Of a stretch of DNA of 38,348 nt, positions 7,171 to 14,700 are shown piece after piece. The stretch lies in the NCBI GenBank assembly GCA_021736385.1, contig JAIPFY010000029.1, positions 1-38,348 on the forward strand, in the 5' to 3' direction. The DNA is from Spirochaetia bacterium. Lineage in GTDB: Bacteria > Spirochaetota > Spirochaetia > CAKZLE01. Under the pieces are notes generated by a model. The model was given only the letters and a program-made list of their open reading frames with translations. It did no database searches and had not been told where the DNA came from. Numbering within the stretch: position 1 is the stretch's first letter; the number at the start of each line of letters is the position of its first letter. Both the position numbers and the translations under genes were made by a program.

Positions 7171-8313
7171 ATGTCATTTAAGACCCTGGGATTATCACAT
7201 GCATTACTTGCCGAACTGGCAGCACAGCAATTCACCCAACCCTATCCGATCCAGTTGAAGGCGATCCCTGCTATTCTTGAGAAGAGAGATGTCCTTGGGA
7301 TAGCCGGTACCGGTTCCGGTAAGACCGCCAGTTATGTACTTCCTATCCTCACGAACCTTCAGAAGGTGCAGACCAAGAAGGATAGACATATCCATGTGCT
7401 GGTCTTAGTCCCCACACGGGAACTTGCGAAACAGGTGAACGAGGTCTTTCGTACCTTCGCTCAGGGGTTCAAGCAGAAGATCAGGTCTTCCGCAGTCTTC
7501 GGTGGAGTCTCCATCAATCCGCAGATGATGGGGATGCAGCATGTTGATGTGCTCGTAGCCACCCCCGGTAGACTCCTGCAGCTGGTGAGAGCACACGCGG
7601 TACATTTCTCTGAGCTCAAGACACTGGTCCTCGATGAGGCAGATAAGCTGCTCAATGCTGAGTTCGCCGATGAGATGAACCAGATCCTGGCGATTCTGCC
7701 CCATACGAGGCAGAATCTCCTCTACTCAGCAACTTTGACTGATACGGTGAAACAGATACACCAGATACTCCTGCATGATCCTCTCATCATCAAGATCGAA
7801 TCAGAGGAGTCCGATATCGAGCTGATCGAACAGAAGGCCTATATGGTCGCTGATAGTGAAAAAGGTCCTCTGCTGCGATACCTGATCAGAGAGCAGAAGA
7901 TGAAACAGGTTCTGGTCTTCGCTTCCTCTATAGCCAGAGCAGATCGGGTAGCTGAGAAACTCAGGAAGCATGGGATCGAGGCACGGTCGATTCATAGAAA
8001 GAAATCACAGGGTGCCAGGACAGACCTTCTGACGAAGTTCAAGCATGGGAAGCTGCCTGTGCTGGTGGCAACCGATCTTCTTGGACGTGGTATCGATATC
8101 GAATACCTTCCCTATGTGATCAATTATGAGTTGCCACGATCGCCGAAGATGTTCATCCATCGAATCGGCAGGACCGGTCGTGCTCAGAGACATGGAAAGG
8201 CTATTTCCCTGATCTCACCGGAAGAGGAGAACCACTTCTGGGTCATAGAGAAGAAGATGAACAAGCATGTTGAAAAAATCAAGACTGACGATATCGATCT
8301 GTCACGAGTTTGA
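7171..8313 (+). CDS. DEAD-box ATP-dependent RNA helicase (RhlE-like core)
   Basis: This 380-residue cytoplasmic enzyme unwinds RNA duplexes using ATP. Motifs appear in order: Q motif around TQPYPIQ (22-28), motif I AGTGSGKT (45-52), Ia PTRELAKQV, Ib TPGR, motif II DEAD in VLDEADKLL, motif III SAT in LYSATLTD, motif V ATDLLGRGIDI and motif VI HRIGRTGRA. The protein stops soon after the second RecA-like domain with no RNA-binding C-terminal extension, so it is a minimal core of RhlE type rather than DbpA or DeaD. AAGGAA precedes the ATG. A methyltransferase gene likely acting on RNA follows 62 bases downstream, suggesting a shared role in rRNA or tRNA handling. Confidence 0.92.
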   Translation: MSFKTLGLSHALLAELAAQQFTQPYPIQLKAIPAILEKRDVLGIAGTGSGKTASYVLPILTNLQKVQTKKDRHIHVLVLVPTRELAKQVNEVFRTFAQGFKQKIRSSAVFGGVSINPQMMGMQHVDVLVATPGRLLQLVRAHAVHFSELKTLVLDEADKLLNAEFADEMNQILAILPHTRQNLLYSATLTDTVKQIHQILLHDPLIIKIESEESDIELIEQKAYMVADSEKGPLLRYLIREQKMKQVLVFASSIARADRVAEKLRKHGIEARSIHRKKSQGARTDLLTKFKHGKLPVLVATDLLGRGIDIEYLPYVINYELPRSPKMFIHRIGRTGRAQRHGKAISLISPEEENHFWVIEKKMNKHVEKIKTDDIDLSRV

Positions 8314-8340
8314 TTCGACAACATGAGAGCATATGATGTA

Positions 8341-8372
8341 TACTCCTCATTGATGAGCACAAAGAAGGAGTA
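8341..8372 (+). promoter_or_regulatory. Possible ribosome-site-sequestering hairpin before the methyltransferase gene
   Basis: TACTCC at 8341-8346 can pair with GGAGTA at 8367-8372, and the latter contains the AAGGAG ribosome site for the TTG start at 8376. A nested CTCAT-TG-ATGAG stem (8345-8356) competes with or extends it. This could limit translation of the TTG-initiated gene. The stem is short, so the effect is uncertain. Confidence 0.35.
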
Positions 8373-8375
8373 CTC

Positions 8376-9314
8376 TTGTCTGAAGCACCAGGAACAGAAT
8401 ATCTGTATGTGATCAACTATCCCACATTCGAGAGAGAACTCGCTCTTCTTGAGATACGGTCTCTATTTGGGATGCATATAGAAAAGAAGTACTTCTACTC
8501 AGATCGCCATATCCCCCCATCTCGAAGTGTCTTCATCAAAGCGTGTATCTCTATCCTCTACAGGGCCGGATCATTAGATGACCTGGTCGACCTTCTCGTA
8601 CAGAATAGGGTGCGGTATGAGCAGTTCAAGTTCGTACGGTTCTCTGTCGTAGGCGGAGGCTTGGGGTATAGGGAGTGGCTGCACAGTGCTGCAGCACTCG
8701 GAGCGGTGATCCAGGGGGAAGTCGATATGTACACAGCTGAGCATCTTCTCGGGGTGACCTGCCTTGAGGGGCAGTGGGTCTTCGGGGTCTATGAGAGCTG
8801 TGACAGCTCGTGGACTGCACATGATCTGAAACCTCATACCTATAGCAACGCTCTTTCAGTCAGGACTGCACGATCACTGGTGAACATCGCCGTCGGTCCA
8901 TCTGTTGATACCTCATTGGTGGATCCCTGCTGCGGCATCGGTACCGTAGTCATCGAAGCAGCCTCTATGGGGATCGATGTCAAAGGGTATGAGCTCAATT
9001 GGTCTATTGCTGATAAGGCAAATAAGAATCTCATCTATTTCGGCTTCGATAGACTCGTGACGAAACAGGATATGCATGAGATCACCGAGACCTTTCAAGC
9101 GGCGATCCTTGATCTCCCCTATGGTATATTCACCCATTCGACACCACAGAAGCAGCAGGCTCTGATCAGGAGCCTCAGACATATCGCTGTCCGCTGTGTG
9201 ATCATCACCTTCGAAGATATGGATGAGATCATAGAGGATGCAGGATTTACCATCATAGATCGAGCCACGGTCAATAAGGGACAGTTCACGCGCATCATCA
9301 GGCTATGTGAATGA
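8376..9314 (+). CDS. TRM11/UPF0020-like SAM-dependent RNA methyltransferase
   Basis: The 312-residue protein has a divergent N-terminal half (about 1-165) and a Rossmann-fold methyltransferase half. SAM motif I is DPCCGIGTVVIEA near residue 187, and the catalytic motif IV is DLPYG near 247, a variant of the N/D-PP-Y/F motif of N-methylating enzymes. This layout matches Trm11-type and UPF0020 tRNA/rRNA guanine-N2 methyltransferases; the substrate is not certain. The TTG at 8376 is chosen as start because AAGAAGGAG (8362-8370) precedes it at ideal spacing. It follows the DEAD-box gene in the same orientation and could be cotranscribed. Confidence 0.75.
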   Translation: MSEAPGTEYLYVINYPTFERELALLEIRSLFGMHIEKKYFYSDRHIPPSRSVFIKACISILYRAGSLDDLVDLLVQNRVRYEQFKFVRFSVVGGGLGYREWLHSAAALGAVIQGEVDMYTAEHLLGVTCLEGQWVFGVYESCDSSWTAHDLKPHTYSNALSVRTARSLVNIAVGPSVDTSLVDPCCGIGTVVIEAASMGIDVKGYELNWSIADKANKNLIYFGFDRLVTKQDMHEITETFQAAILDLPYGIFTHSTPQKQQALIRSLRHIAVRCVIITFEDMDEIIEDAGFTIIDRATVNKGQFTRIIRLCE

Positions 9315-9640
9315 TCTGCCCGATAGTGTTCATTCAGAAACGGTATGATCGTACTATACCGTACAGGACACAGTAAGAACTGGGCCGTACTCCTGTCTGA
9401 GTCCTGAAAACTGTCCGCACCTCGCAGGTTGCAATGCATGCTGACTCTATAACAGCTACGGTACCCGCATGTTCAGAATACAGTCAGTACTGAAAAACAC
9501 AGCATCAGTACCCCTGCCGTGTCAAAGTATTCCGACGTAGGGATTCTGATGCTGTTCTTGCATGATGCTGAAGGACTCGTCGTACTGGTTATCTCCGTTA
9601 TGTGAACAAGGCCCTCACACGCAGATCGTCCAGTCAAGAG
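9315..9640. other. Intergenic region between convergent genes with two inverted repeats
   Basis: No gene is supported here. Just after the methyltransferase stop, ACGGTAT (9340-9346) and ATACCGT (9356-9362) form a short hairpin that may end that transcript. A second, longer structure at 9499-9555 serves the opposite gene and is listed separately. The rest appears featureless. Confidence 0.5.
9494..9555 (-). terminator. Probable terminator of the second UroD-family gene
   Basis: ACAGCATCAG (9499-9508) and CTGATGCTGT (9546-9555) are perfect inverted arms, with partly complementary bases inside (CCCC and GGG). Read leftward, the stem is followed by GTTTTTC, giving the T-run expected of an intrinsic terminator about 85 bases past the stop of the gene at 9641. 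The loop is long (37 bases) but can fold further. Confidence 0.5.
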
Positions 9641-10687
9641 CTAGGTCAGTGTGTACTCATCGGCCGCCTTGAACATCGCTTTGAGGTTCGCTATCGGTAC
9701 CTGATTGACTGAGCCTCCAGCTGCCAGCACACACTTGTTGTTGCCGTTGAATGATGCGAGTACATCTGTGCATCTCTGGTAGGTCTCTTCTTCTGACCAT
9801 CGCTGCAGATCAAGAGGGTTCAAACCTCCCAGAAGGGAGATCTTCCCGCCGGTGAGTTCCAAGGCATCCATGGGTTCGATCTCTGGAAGATATTGCCATG
9901 CGACCATGCCGGAATCTGCGATTGCAGGAGCAACGTGTCTGGCTGTGGAATCATTGTGCAGCCATCTCTGTGTTTCAGGGAACTGCTCGAACATCTTCAG
10001 GTACCCCGGAAGGATGATGTCACGGTACATCGCTTCACTGAGGAAGGCAGACAGATCGTCTGCGACCAGGATATGGTGCAGGGAACCCAGGATCTTCTCC
10101 TGCGCCTTCATGAAACGGATGTTCGTCTCTATCACCACATCAAGGATCATCCTGGTCAGATCAGGATCGAGCAGGGCATCCATGCTGAACTGACTGATGC
10201 CCCTGACACTGGCACCGACGGTGAACGGACCCATGATCGGATGGGGATTGACACGATAGCCCTCTGGACAGTGCGAGACCATGTACTCGAGGGTCTTCAG
10301 AGCCTGACCCATATAATTATCACCGTATGGATCACCCGGTTCGAGCCATGACAGATCTGAGGTGGATTCTGCCGCTGCGACCTTCGGGTTCGGGTGTACG
10401 GATATGAACCCGTTATCATCGAATCTCACTTCAGCGCCAAGACCGCTCGCCTCAGCGACGGCTCCCATGTCCGGTACGGGGTTGCCGATACCATCGAGCA
10501 TCTCCAGTGCCTGTATCTGGCACTCAAGAGTCACTGCAGGATTATGAAAATAGTCATCCAGGTTGACCCCTGTCATAGACCTGAAGAAGGGGAACGTATA
10601 GAAATTGAATACTGCATGGGCATCTGATGGTTCTCCGGCTATGCTCTGGCGCAGGCGTCGTAAGTTTCTTTCTCGTAATGTAGACAT
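9641..10687 (-). CDS. Uroporphyrinogen-decarboxylase-family (MtaA/CmuA-like) protein, copy 2
   Basis: This 348-residue protein aligns end to end with the product of 2909-3952 at roughly two-thirds identity; both open MSTLRERN and share WLEPGDPYGDNYMG and WLHNDSTARHVAPAI. The same absence of H-x-C and late Cys zinc ligands is seen, so both copies form a distinct branch rather than standard methylcobamide:CoM methyltransferases. AGAGGT precedes the ATG. It is monocistronic, with its own strong promoter (10744-10772) and a terminator at 9494-9555. Conservation of all shared motifs in both copies suggests two functional paralogs with related substrates or different regulation; no corrinoid partner is nearby. 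Confidence 0.8.
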   Translation of the reverse strand: MSTLRERNLRRLRQSIAGEPSDAHAVFNFYTFPFFRSMTGVNLDDYFHNPAVTLECQIQALEMLDGIGNPVPDMGAVAEASGLGAEVRFDDNGFISVHPNPKVAAAESTSDLSWLEPGDPYGDNYMGQALKTLEYMVSHCPEGYRVNPHPIMGPFTVGASVRGISQFSMDALLDPDLTRMILDVVIETNIRFMKAQEKILGSLHHILVADDLSAFLSEAMYRDIILPGYLKMFEQFPETQRWLHNDSTARHVAPAIADSGMVAWQYLPEIEPMDALELTGGKISLLGGLNPLDLQRWSEEETYQRCTDVLASFNGNNKCVLAAGGSVNQVPIANLKAMFKAADEYTLT

Positions 10688-10743
10688 GATCTGGACCTCT
10701 ATGTGTAGGATGTTTTGTACGAATGACTACGTAATCTTATTGC

Positions 10744-10772
10744 ATGATACCGCAGTATTCACTTCCTGTCAA
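10744..10772 (-). promoter_or_regulatory. Promoter of the second UroD-family gene
   Basis: On the minus strand TTGACA (complement of 10767-10772) and TATCAT (complement of 10744-10749) are 17 bases apart. The transcript would start near 10737 with a leader of about 50 bases. The ATACGTAT operators of the paralog's promoter are absent, so the two copies are probably regulated differently. Confidence 0.65.
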
Positions 10773-10867
10773 CGATAATACGTCCACAGAAGCAGGATGG
10801 TCGATCCAACCACCTTCTGTGTAAGCTGTGTTGTTCTGAACGCCGGGAAGCTGCAGCTCTCCGTCGT

Positions 10868-11470
10868 TCAAGACTCTGTAAGCTCTCTCTTCACTGACAG
10901 ATGGTCTGGAAGCAGTGTACCCATCGATACGATCATGCGAAGAGCCTGATCAACCGGTATGTCGAGCACCTCATACGAATCTTCCGGGACCAAGAGCAAA
11001 AAACCGTTCGAGGGGTTCGGGGTAGTAGGCACGAACACCGCAGCCATGTTCGTTCCCTTCATCGTGACCTCCTCATTGGTGATGAACCCGATACTCTTGG
11101 TCTCGGGACTCGGGAAGGATACGGTCACTACCTTGGAGAAGCTCTTTCCTGTTGCATTGGTGAAGGTCTGCATGATCTGAAGGATAGAACTATAGACACT
11201 TTTGATCAGAGGGAGGCTGGAAAAGAGTCGATCGACCTTCTTCATGATCCAGCTGCCGAGCACATTGCTGGTCAGCAGACCGATGAGAAAGATGATGATG
11301 ATCAGCGTGATCATACCGAGACCTGGGATGTACATGCCAAGGAGTGAGGTGATCGGTATCCTCAGGATATTATCAGCTTTACTGATGAGCCAGTAGAGCA
11401 GGGCAAAGGTGATGACCAGGGGGATGATGGCAAACAGACCGGATAGGAAGATCTTGCGTATTCGTTTCAT
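10868..11470 (-). CDS. DUF502-family membrane protein
   Basis: The 200-residue protein begins MKRIRKIFLSGLFAIIPLVI and has two membrane segments (about residues 8-26 and 48-68) followed by the conserved LPLIKSVYSSI stretch and a soluble tail containing TMKGTNMAAVFVPTTPNPSNG, diagnostic for the DUF502 family (inner-membrane proteins of unknown function). The ATG at 11470 is preceded by GGAGG at 7-base spacing, so I prefer it to the longer frame starting at 11569. It is divergent from a secreted protein gene and no partner is evident. No function is known for this family in detail. Confidence 0.85.
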   Translation of the reverse strand: MKRIRKIFLSGLFAIIPLVITFALLYWLISKADNILRIPITSLLGMYIPGLGMITLIIIIFLIGLLTSNVLGSWIMKKVDRLFSSLPLIKSVYSSILQIMQTFTNATGKSFSKVVTVSFPSPETKSIGFITNEEVTMKGTNMAAVFVPTTPNPSNGFLLLVPEDSYEVLDIPVDQALRMIVSMGTLLPDHLSVKRELTES

Positions 11471-11671
11471 GGGAACACCTCCGCGTACTTGGTAAGTATA
11501 TCGAATCAAGGAATAAGAGAGAAGAGCGCTCGAAGAGCTCTGATGGGACCAGAGGTGAACGTGTTCCATCAGGACGCGATCAACGTGAGGGGCTCCTCCG
11601 CTCTCCAGACCGTTCCCTCACCATCAGTGATATGAATACCGTGATAAAAGCGGGTAGGAGCAGTAACTACT

Positions 11672-11700
11672 TTGACTTTTCTCTTGTTTATCTGTATAGT
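11672..11700 (+). promoter_or_regulatory. Promoter of the secreted-protein gene
   Basis: TTGACT at 11672-11677 and TATAGT at 11695-11700 are exactly 17 bases apart. Transcription would begin near 11707, downstream of the TTG codon at 11700. This rules out that codon as the translation start and leads to the choice of GTG at 11730. Confidence 0.7.
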
Positions 11701-11729
11701 TGTGTAACGATAACAAAAAGGTGATGTCA

Positions 11730-12263
11730 GTGATACAAGAAAAAGATAGATCTGCAGGAACAGTCGTATTGATCCTATATGTGCTCATATTCCTGTTTGC
11801 AGCTGTTGGGCTCCAGGCTGCCGATCAGGCAGTCCTCAGGATCACAGCGACCGTCGGTCACAGTCTGGAGATCGAAGTGATCCCTGATAAGGATCTTGCA
11901 CTCTTTGACCTGACGGGAAAGCAGGACATGCTCAAAGTCGGGGAAGTAGAAGAACGGGCTAATGTGCGCAACGGCTATCAGGTGATCCTTGAATCAGAGA
12001 ATGCCAGATCGCGCGGACAGGGAATACCATTCCTGCAGGGAGAAGACCCTGATAACAATCTCGGAGTAGCATATGAACTCTACTATGATGGCAGGAAGAT
12101 CGTGTTCGATCTCGATGGTCGTGCGATCGTCACCGATGCGATAACCGATACGACAGCCTCAGGTATCAGCAGGAATGTCTATATATCCTATGATGGGACA
12201 GATGCCGAACTCGTCTCGGACTACTACTCAGATACACTCACGTTCTCCATCACTCCAAAATGA
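11730..12263 (+). CDS. Secreted beta-sandwich-like protein of unknown function
   Basis: The 177-residue product has an N-terminal signal peptide: positive start, hydrophobic core TVVLILYVLIFLFAAVG, and likely cleavage after LQA near residue 30. The mature part is rich in alternating beta patterns and ends in YYSDTLTFSITPK, a pattern typical of extracellular adhesin, pilin-like and spore-coat-type beta-sandwich domains. No Cys is present, so it is not a lipoprotein. The GTG start at 11730 is favoured because AGGTGAT (11719-11725) is a good ribosome site and the promoter's start point lies at about 11707; ATG at 11724 is the alternative. It likely acts in the periplasm or on the surface. Family not identified with certainty. 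Confidence 0.65.
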   Translation: MIQEKDRSAGTVVLILYVLIFLFAAVGLQAADQAVLRITATVGHSLEIEVIPDKDLALFDLTGKQDMLKVGEVEERANVRNGYQVILESENARSRGQGIPFLQGEDPDNNLGVAYELYYDGRKIVFDLDGRAIVTDAITDTTASGISRNVYISYDGTDAELVSDYYSDTLTFSITPK

Positions 12264-12280
12264 GACTCATGTCTCCAGCT

Positions 12281-12892
12281 TCAGTAGAGCAGATAGCCTG
12301 CCGCCGCCCCGATCAATGAACCAAGTACAGCACCAGTGAACACATCACGCGGCGTATGAGAACCCGAAGCATACCGCAGGAATCCGGTGACAGAAGAGAG
12401 AGACCAGGACAGGACTGTGACAGGGACAGCCAGAGCAGCATCACGATGGGTCTTCATGAAGGCCATCGTGAGAAAGGAGCTGGCAGCGAACGACATGGTG
12501 GTATGACCAGATGGGAACGAGCTGAACGCATCTTCATCATCGATACCGAACTCATTGATATAGGCAGCAGGTCGCTGCTGGCGGAAGAGCTGTTTCCCTG
12601 CGGTCTTTCCCAGATAGGCTGTGCCTACAGCAGCGCTGTAGGCAAGGGGGAGGTCCCACAGGTTCTCTTGCTGCTGAGTGAGCAAGATCGCAGGAAGCAG
12701 CAGAGACGTATAGGCGGTGTATGTCGATATCCGGTCGAGGTCTTCCCGGTATACCTCGACAGCAGAACCGGTGAACCAGGAATCTGGATGTATCTGAAGG
12801 TCTGACCGCTCAGGCGACTCGGCGTATACCGGCAGACTGAAGATGATCAGCACCTGAAGCATGATACCTATACGTATGGTCGTTGGTTTCAT
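12281..12892 (-). CDS. PAP2-family phosphatase, membrane or periplasmic
   Basis: The 203-residue protein carries a signal peptide (core GIMLQVLIIFSLPVYA) and the three PAP2 motifs: KQLFRQQRP (variant of KxxxxxxRP), PSGH in SFPSGHTT, and the RxxxxxHxxxD motif in RYASGSHTPRDV with its nucleophile His and Asp. Hydrophobic stretches between motifs fit the usual helical core. Family members remove phosphate from lipid phosphates such as undecaprenyl pyrophosphate or phosphatidate; which substrate applies is unknown. Its ATG overlaps the stop of the upstream sugar-kinase gene (ATGA-type overlap), so it is the last gene of a leftward operon. It ends 17 bases from the convergent secreted-protein gene. 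Confidence 0.88.
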   Translation of the reverse strand: MKPTTIRIGIMLQVLIIFSLPVYAESPERSDLQIHPDSWFTGSAVEVYREDLDRISTYTAYTSLLLPAILLTQQQENLWDLPLAYSAAVGTAYLGKTAGKQLFRQQRPAAYINEFGIDDEDAFSSFPSGHTTMSFAASSFLTMAFMKTHRDAALAVPVTVLSWSLSSVTGFLRYASGSHTPRDVFTGAVLGSLIGAAAGYLLY

Positions 12893-13884
12893 AGGGAGAA
12901 TATCTCCTGCAGCTGCTCAGGGCTGTGGTACGCGGCAGCGAAGGCAAGCAGCTGCTCATAGGTCGGACAACTCCTTGCATGAGCTTTCGTGATGCTCATC
13001 GCAGCACAGGCATTCCCCCACATCGTGGCATGCTGCAGCGATCTCCCCCGATACAAGGCAGCGATGAACCCGCTGTTGAAGGCATCTCCCGCTCCGATGG
13101 TATCACATACCGCTACCGGATACCCGGGTGCGTGGAACACGGACTGCTGATCTATGCACAGTGCCCCATCCTTCCCAAGACGAGAGATCACGCATGCATT
13201 CGGGTTGAGTGCCCCAGCGGCCTTGATCGGATCGTTCGTGCCGGTAAGGGGTTCGATCTCATCTGTGCTTGACCCGAAGATGATGTCTGAGACCGCAAGT
13301 GCTCTCTCGAGCTGTCGTTGGAACATATGATCACCGGCAAAGAATTCCATCCTGAGATTCATATCGAAACTGAAGATGCTCTCAGGGGTTCTGTTCTGCT
13401 CCAGGAAGCCCAGGATGCTCCCGGCAGAAGGTTCTTCACGCAGGTTGATACTCGAAAAATGGATCAGTGCGTACTCGGCCCCATCGAAATCCAGGTCTTC
13501 CGCACTAAGCAGCGATTGAGCAGCCCCTGAGGGGGGCCAGACGAATATGGTACGTTCCCCATCGGGCTGTACGACTGCGAAGACCATATTGGTGAAGGCC
13601 TTTCGGGTAAAGAACAGGTGCGTGGTATCTACCTGATCCTCTTCGAGCAGCTGCCCCATCAGGTGCCCCATCGCATCATCCCCGGTCATACCGCAGAACG
13701 ATGTGGGAATACCCAATCTCGAGAGCCCTGAAGCCACATTGGCGACCGTCCCGCCTCCGGAGATACTGGCACGCTGAAGATCGGGAGCAGCTGATGTCAG
13801 TAGCGAAGAACCCAGTGGCAGGATGATATCAGGGTTCACATCACCCAAAGTCAGTACCGGCTTGCGGGAAAGAGGGAGCTTCAT
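12889..13884 (-). CDS. PfkB/ribokinase-family carbohydrate or nucleoside kinase
   Basis: The 331-residue cytoplasmic enzyme transfers phosphate from ATP to a sugar or nucleoside. The substrate-side PfkB motif is in SISGGGTVANVASGLSRLG (about residues 40-58), and the C-terminal signature with the catalytic Asp is CDTIGAGDAFNSGFIAAL (about 263-280). Length is normal for the family. GGAG precedes the ATG with a 10-base gap. The stop overlaps the start of the PAP2 gene, and the coiled-coil membrane protein gene lies 28 bases upstream, so the three are probably one operon. The specific substrate is not readable from sequence; the purine locus nearby is separately transcribed. Confidence 0.88.
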   Translation of the reverse strand: MKLPLSRKPVLTLGDVNPDIILPLGSSLLTSAAPDLQRASISGGGTVANVASGLSRLGIPTSFCGMTGDDAMGHLMGQLLEEDQVDTTHLFFTRKAFTNMVFAVVQPDGERTIFVWPPSGAAQSLLSAEDLDFDGAEYALIHFSSINLREEPSAGSILGFLEQNRTPESIFSFDMNLRMEFFAGDHMFQRQLERALAVSDIIFGSSTDEIEPLTGTNDPIKAAGALNPNACVISRLGKDGALCIDQQSVFHAPGYPVAVCDTIGAGDAFNSGFIAALYRGRSLQHATMWGNACAAMSITKAHARSCPTYEQLLAFAAAYHSPEQLQEIFSL

Positions 13885-13912
13885 GCTCTATGGCTCCGAG
13901 GTGATAGTATGA

Positions 13913-14401
13913 TCATTCTGCACCTTTGGAAGGATCCTCACGAGGAGTCACATCCTCTATCCTGAGAGACGCATCAGACTTATCGGTGATCTTGGCGGCA
14001 ACCGCTCGTCGCTTGAAGGGTTTGAGACCGAAGAATACCTTGTCAAACTCCTCTTCACTCTCTCTGAGTGCTGTCTGCCAGGCAGGGGCGAACCCGGGGG
14101 CTTTGAGAGACATGATCTCTATTGCCCGCTCGTAGATCTGGAACCGGGTCATCTCCTTCTTGGTAGTCTTCTGTGACATCGATCTGAGACTTACCCGAAG
14201 GTGTTCATTCTGTTCTTTCAGTGCCGTGATATCAGTCTTCAGCTGAGAAAGTGAATCTGATTCAAGATCCATCTTCTGCGTGACGATCTGCTTTATCTTC
14301 TGGATCTCTTTTTTATGGACATTCTTGGTATGTGCATGCGCGATGACTGAGATGATAAAGAGCAGCAGACCTATTCCAAGCCCGATCAAAAACAATTCCA
14401 T
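13913..14401 (-). CDS. Membrane-anchored coiled-coil hypothetical protein
   Basis: This 162-residue protein has one N-terminal transmembrane helix (LFLIGLGIGLLLFIISVIA, about residues 3-21), a charged segment, then a predicted coiled coil (about 35-75, with KEIQKIKQIVTQKMDLESDS and LKTDITALKEQNEHLRVSL). The C-terminal half contains YERAIEIMSLKAPGFAPAWQ and a basic tail. The topology resembles the DUF2802 or LapA-like small membrane proteins, but I do not recognise a family. GGAGAAACAC precedes the ATG. It is first in an operon with a PfkB kinase and a PAP2 phosphatase. Confidence 0.7.
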   Translation of the reverse strand: MELFLIGLGIGLLLFIISVIAHAHTKNVHKKEIQKIKQIVTQKMDLESDSLSQLKTDITALKEQNEHLRVSLRSMSQKTTKKEMTRFQIYERAIEIMSLKAPGFAPAWQTALRESEEEFDKVFFGLKPFKRRAVAAKITDKSDASLRIEDVTPREDPSKGAE

Positions 14402-14434
14402 GTGTTTCTCCGTCAGGATACGTTAAGATACTAA

Positions 14435-14464
14435 ACTATACCATGCTATGGGGATGAGATACAA
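14435..14464 (-). promoter_or_regulatory. Probable promoter of the coiled-coil/pfkB/PAP2 operon
   Basis: On the minus strand TTGTAT (complement of 14459-14464) and TATAGT (complement of 14435-14440) are 18 bases apart, about 30 bases upstream of the ATG. Confidence 0.45.
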
Positions 14465-14643
14465 CTGGAAGTGGTGAAATCGCGGCGAGATGGGAGAGCT
14501 GCAGATGAGGTGATCGAAGAGCTCTTTCGACAGGGAACGCACGATCTAAAGAAGCTCATAAGCCGCTCGTGGGGGAGCATGCTCTCAGTGAACCAGTGCG
14601 ACTGACTATGATGACCGAGTATGGTTTCGTTCTGCAACCGAGG

Positions 14644-14693
14644 CGGGACCGATCAGAGAGCCCTGCTCTTCGCAGCACTGTTCATCGGTCCCG
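14644..14693 (-). terminator. Hairpin downstream of the threonine-synthase-like gene
   Basis: CGGGACCGAT (14644-14653) and ATCGGTCCCG (14684-14693) form a perfect 10-bp stem whose 30-base interior has a further CTGC/GCAG stem. It lies 8 bases past the stop of the gene at 14701 and probably ends or stabilises that transcript. No T-run follows. The remainder of 14465-14643 holds nothing I can identify. Confidence 0.5.
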
Positions 14694-14700
14694 GTATCGA

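Noticed and set aside
11700-11729. TTG at 11700 as start of the secreted protein
   Set aside because: It overlaps the -10 box TATAGT (11695-11700), upstream of the expected transcript start, so it would not be in the mRNA.
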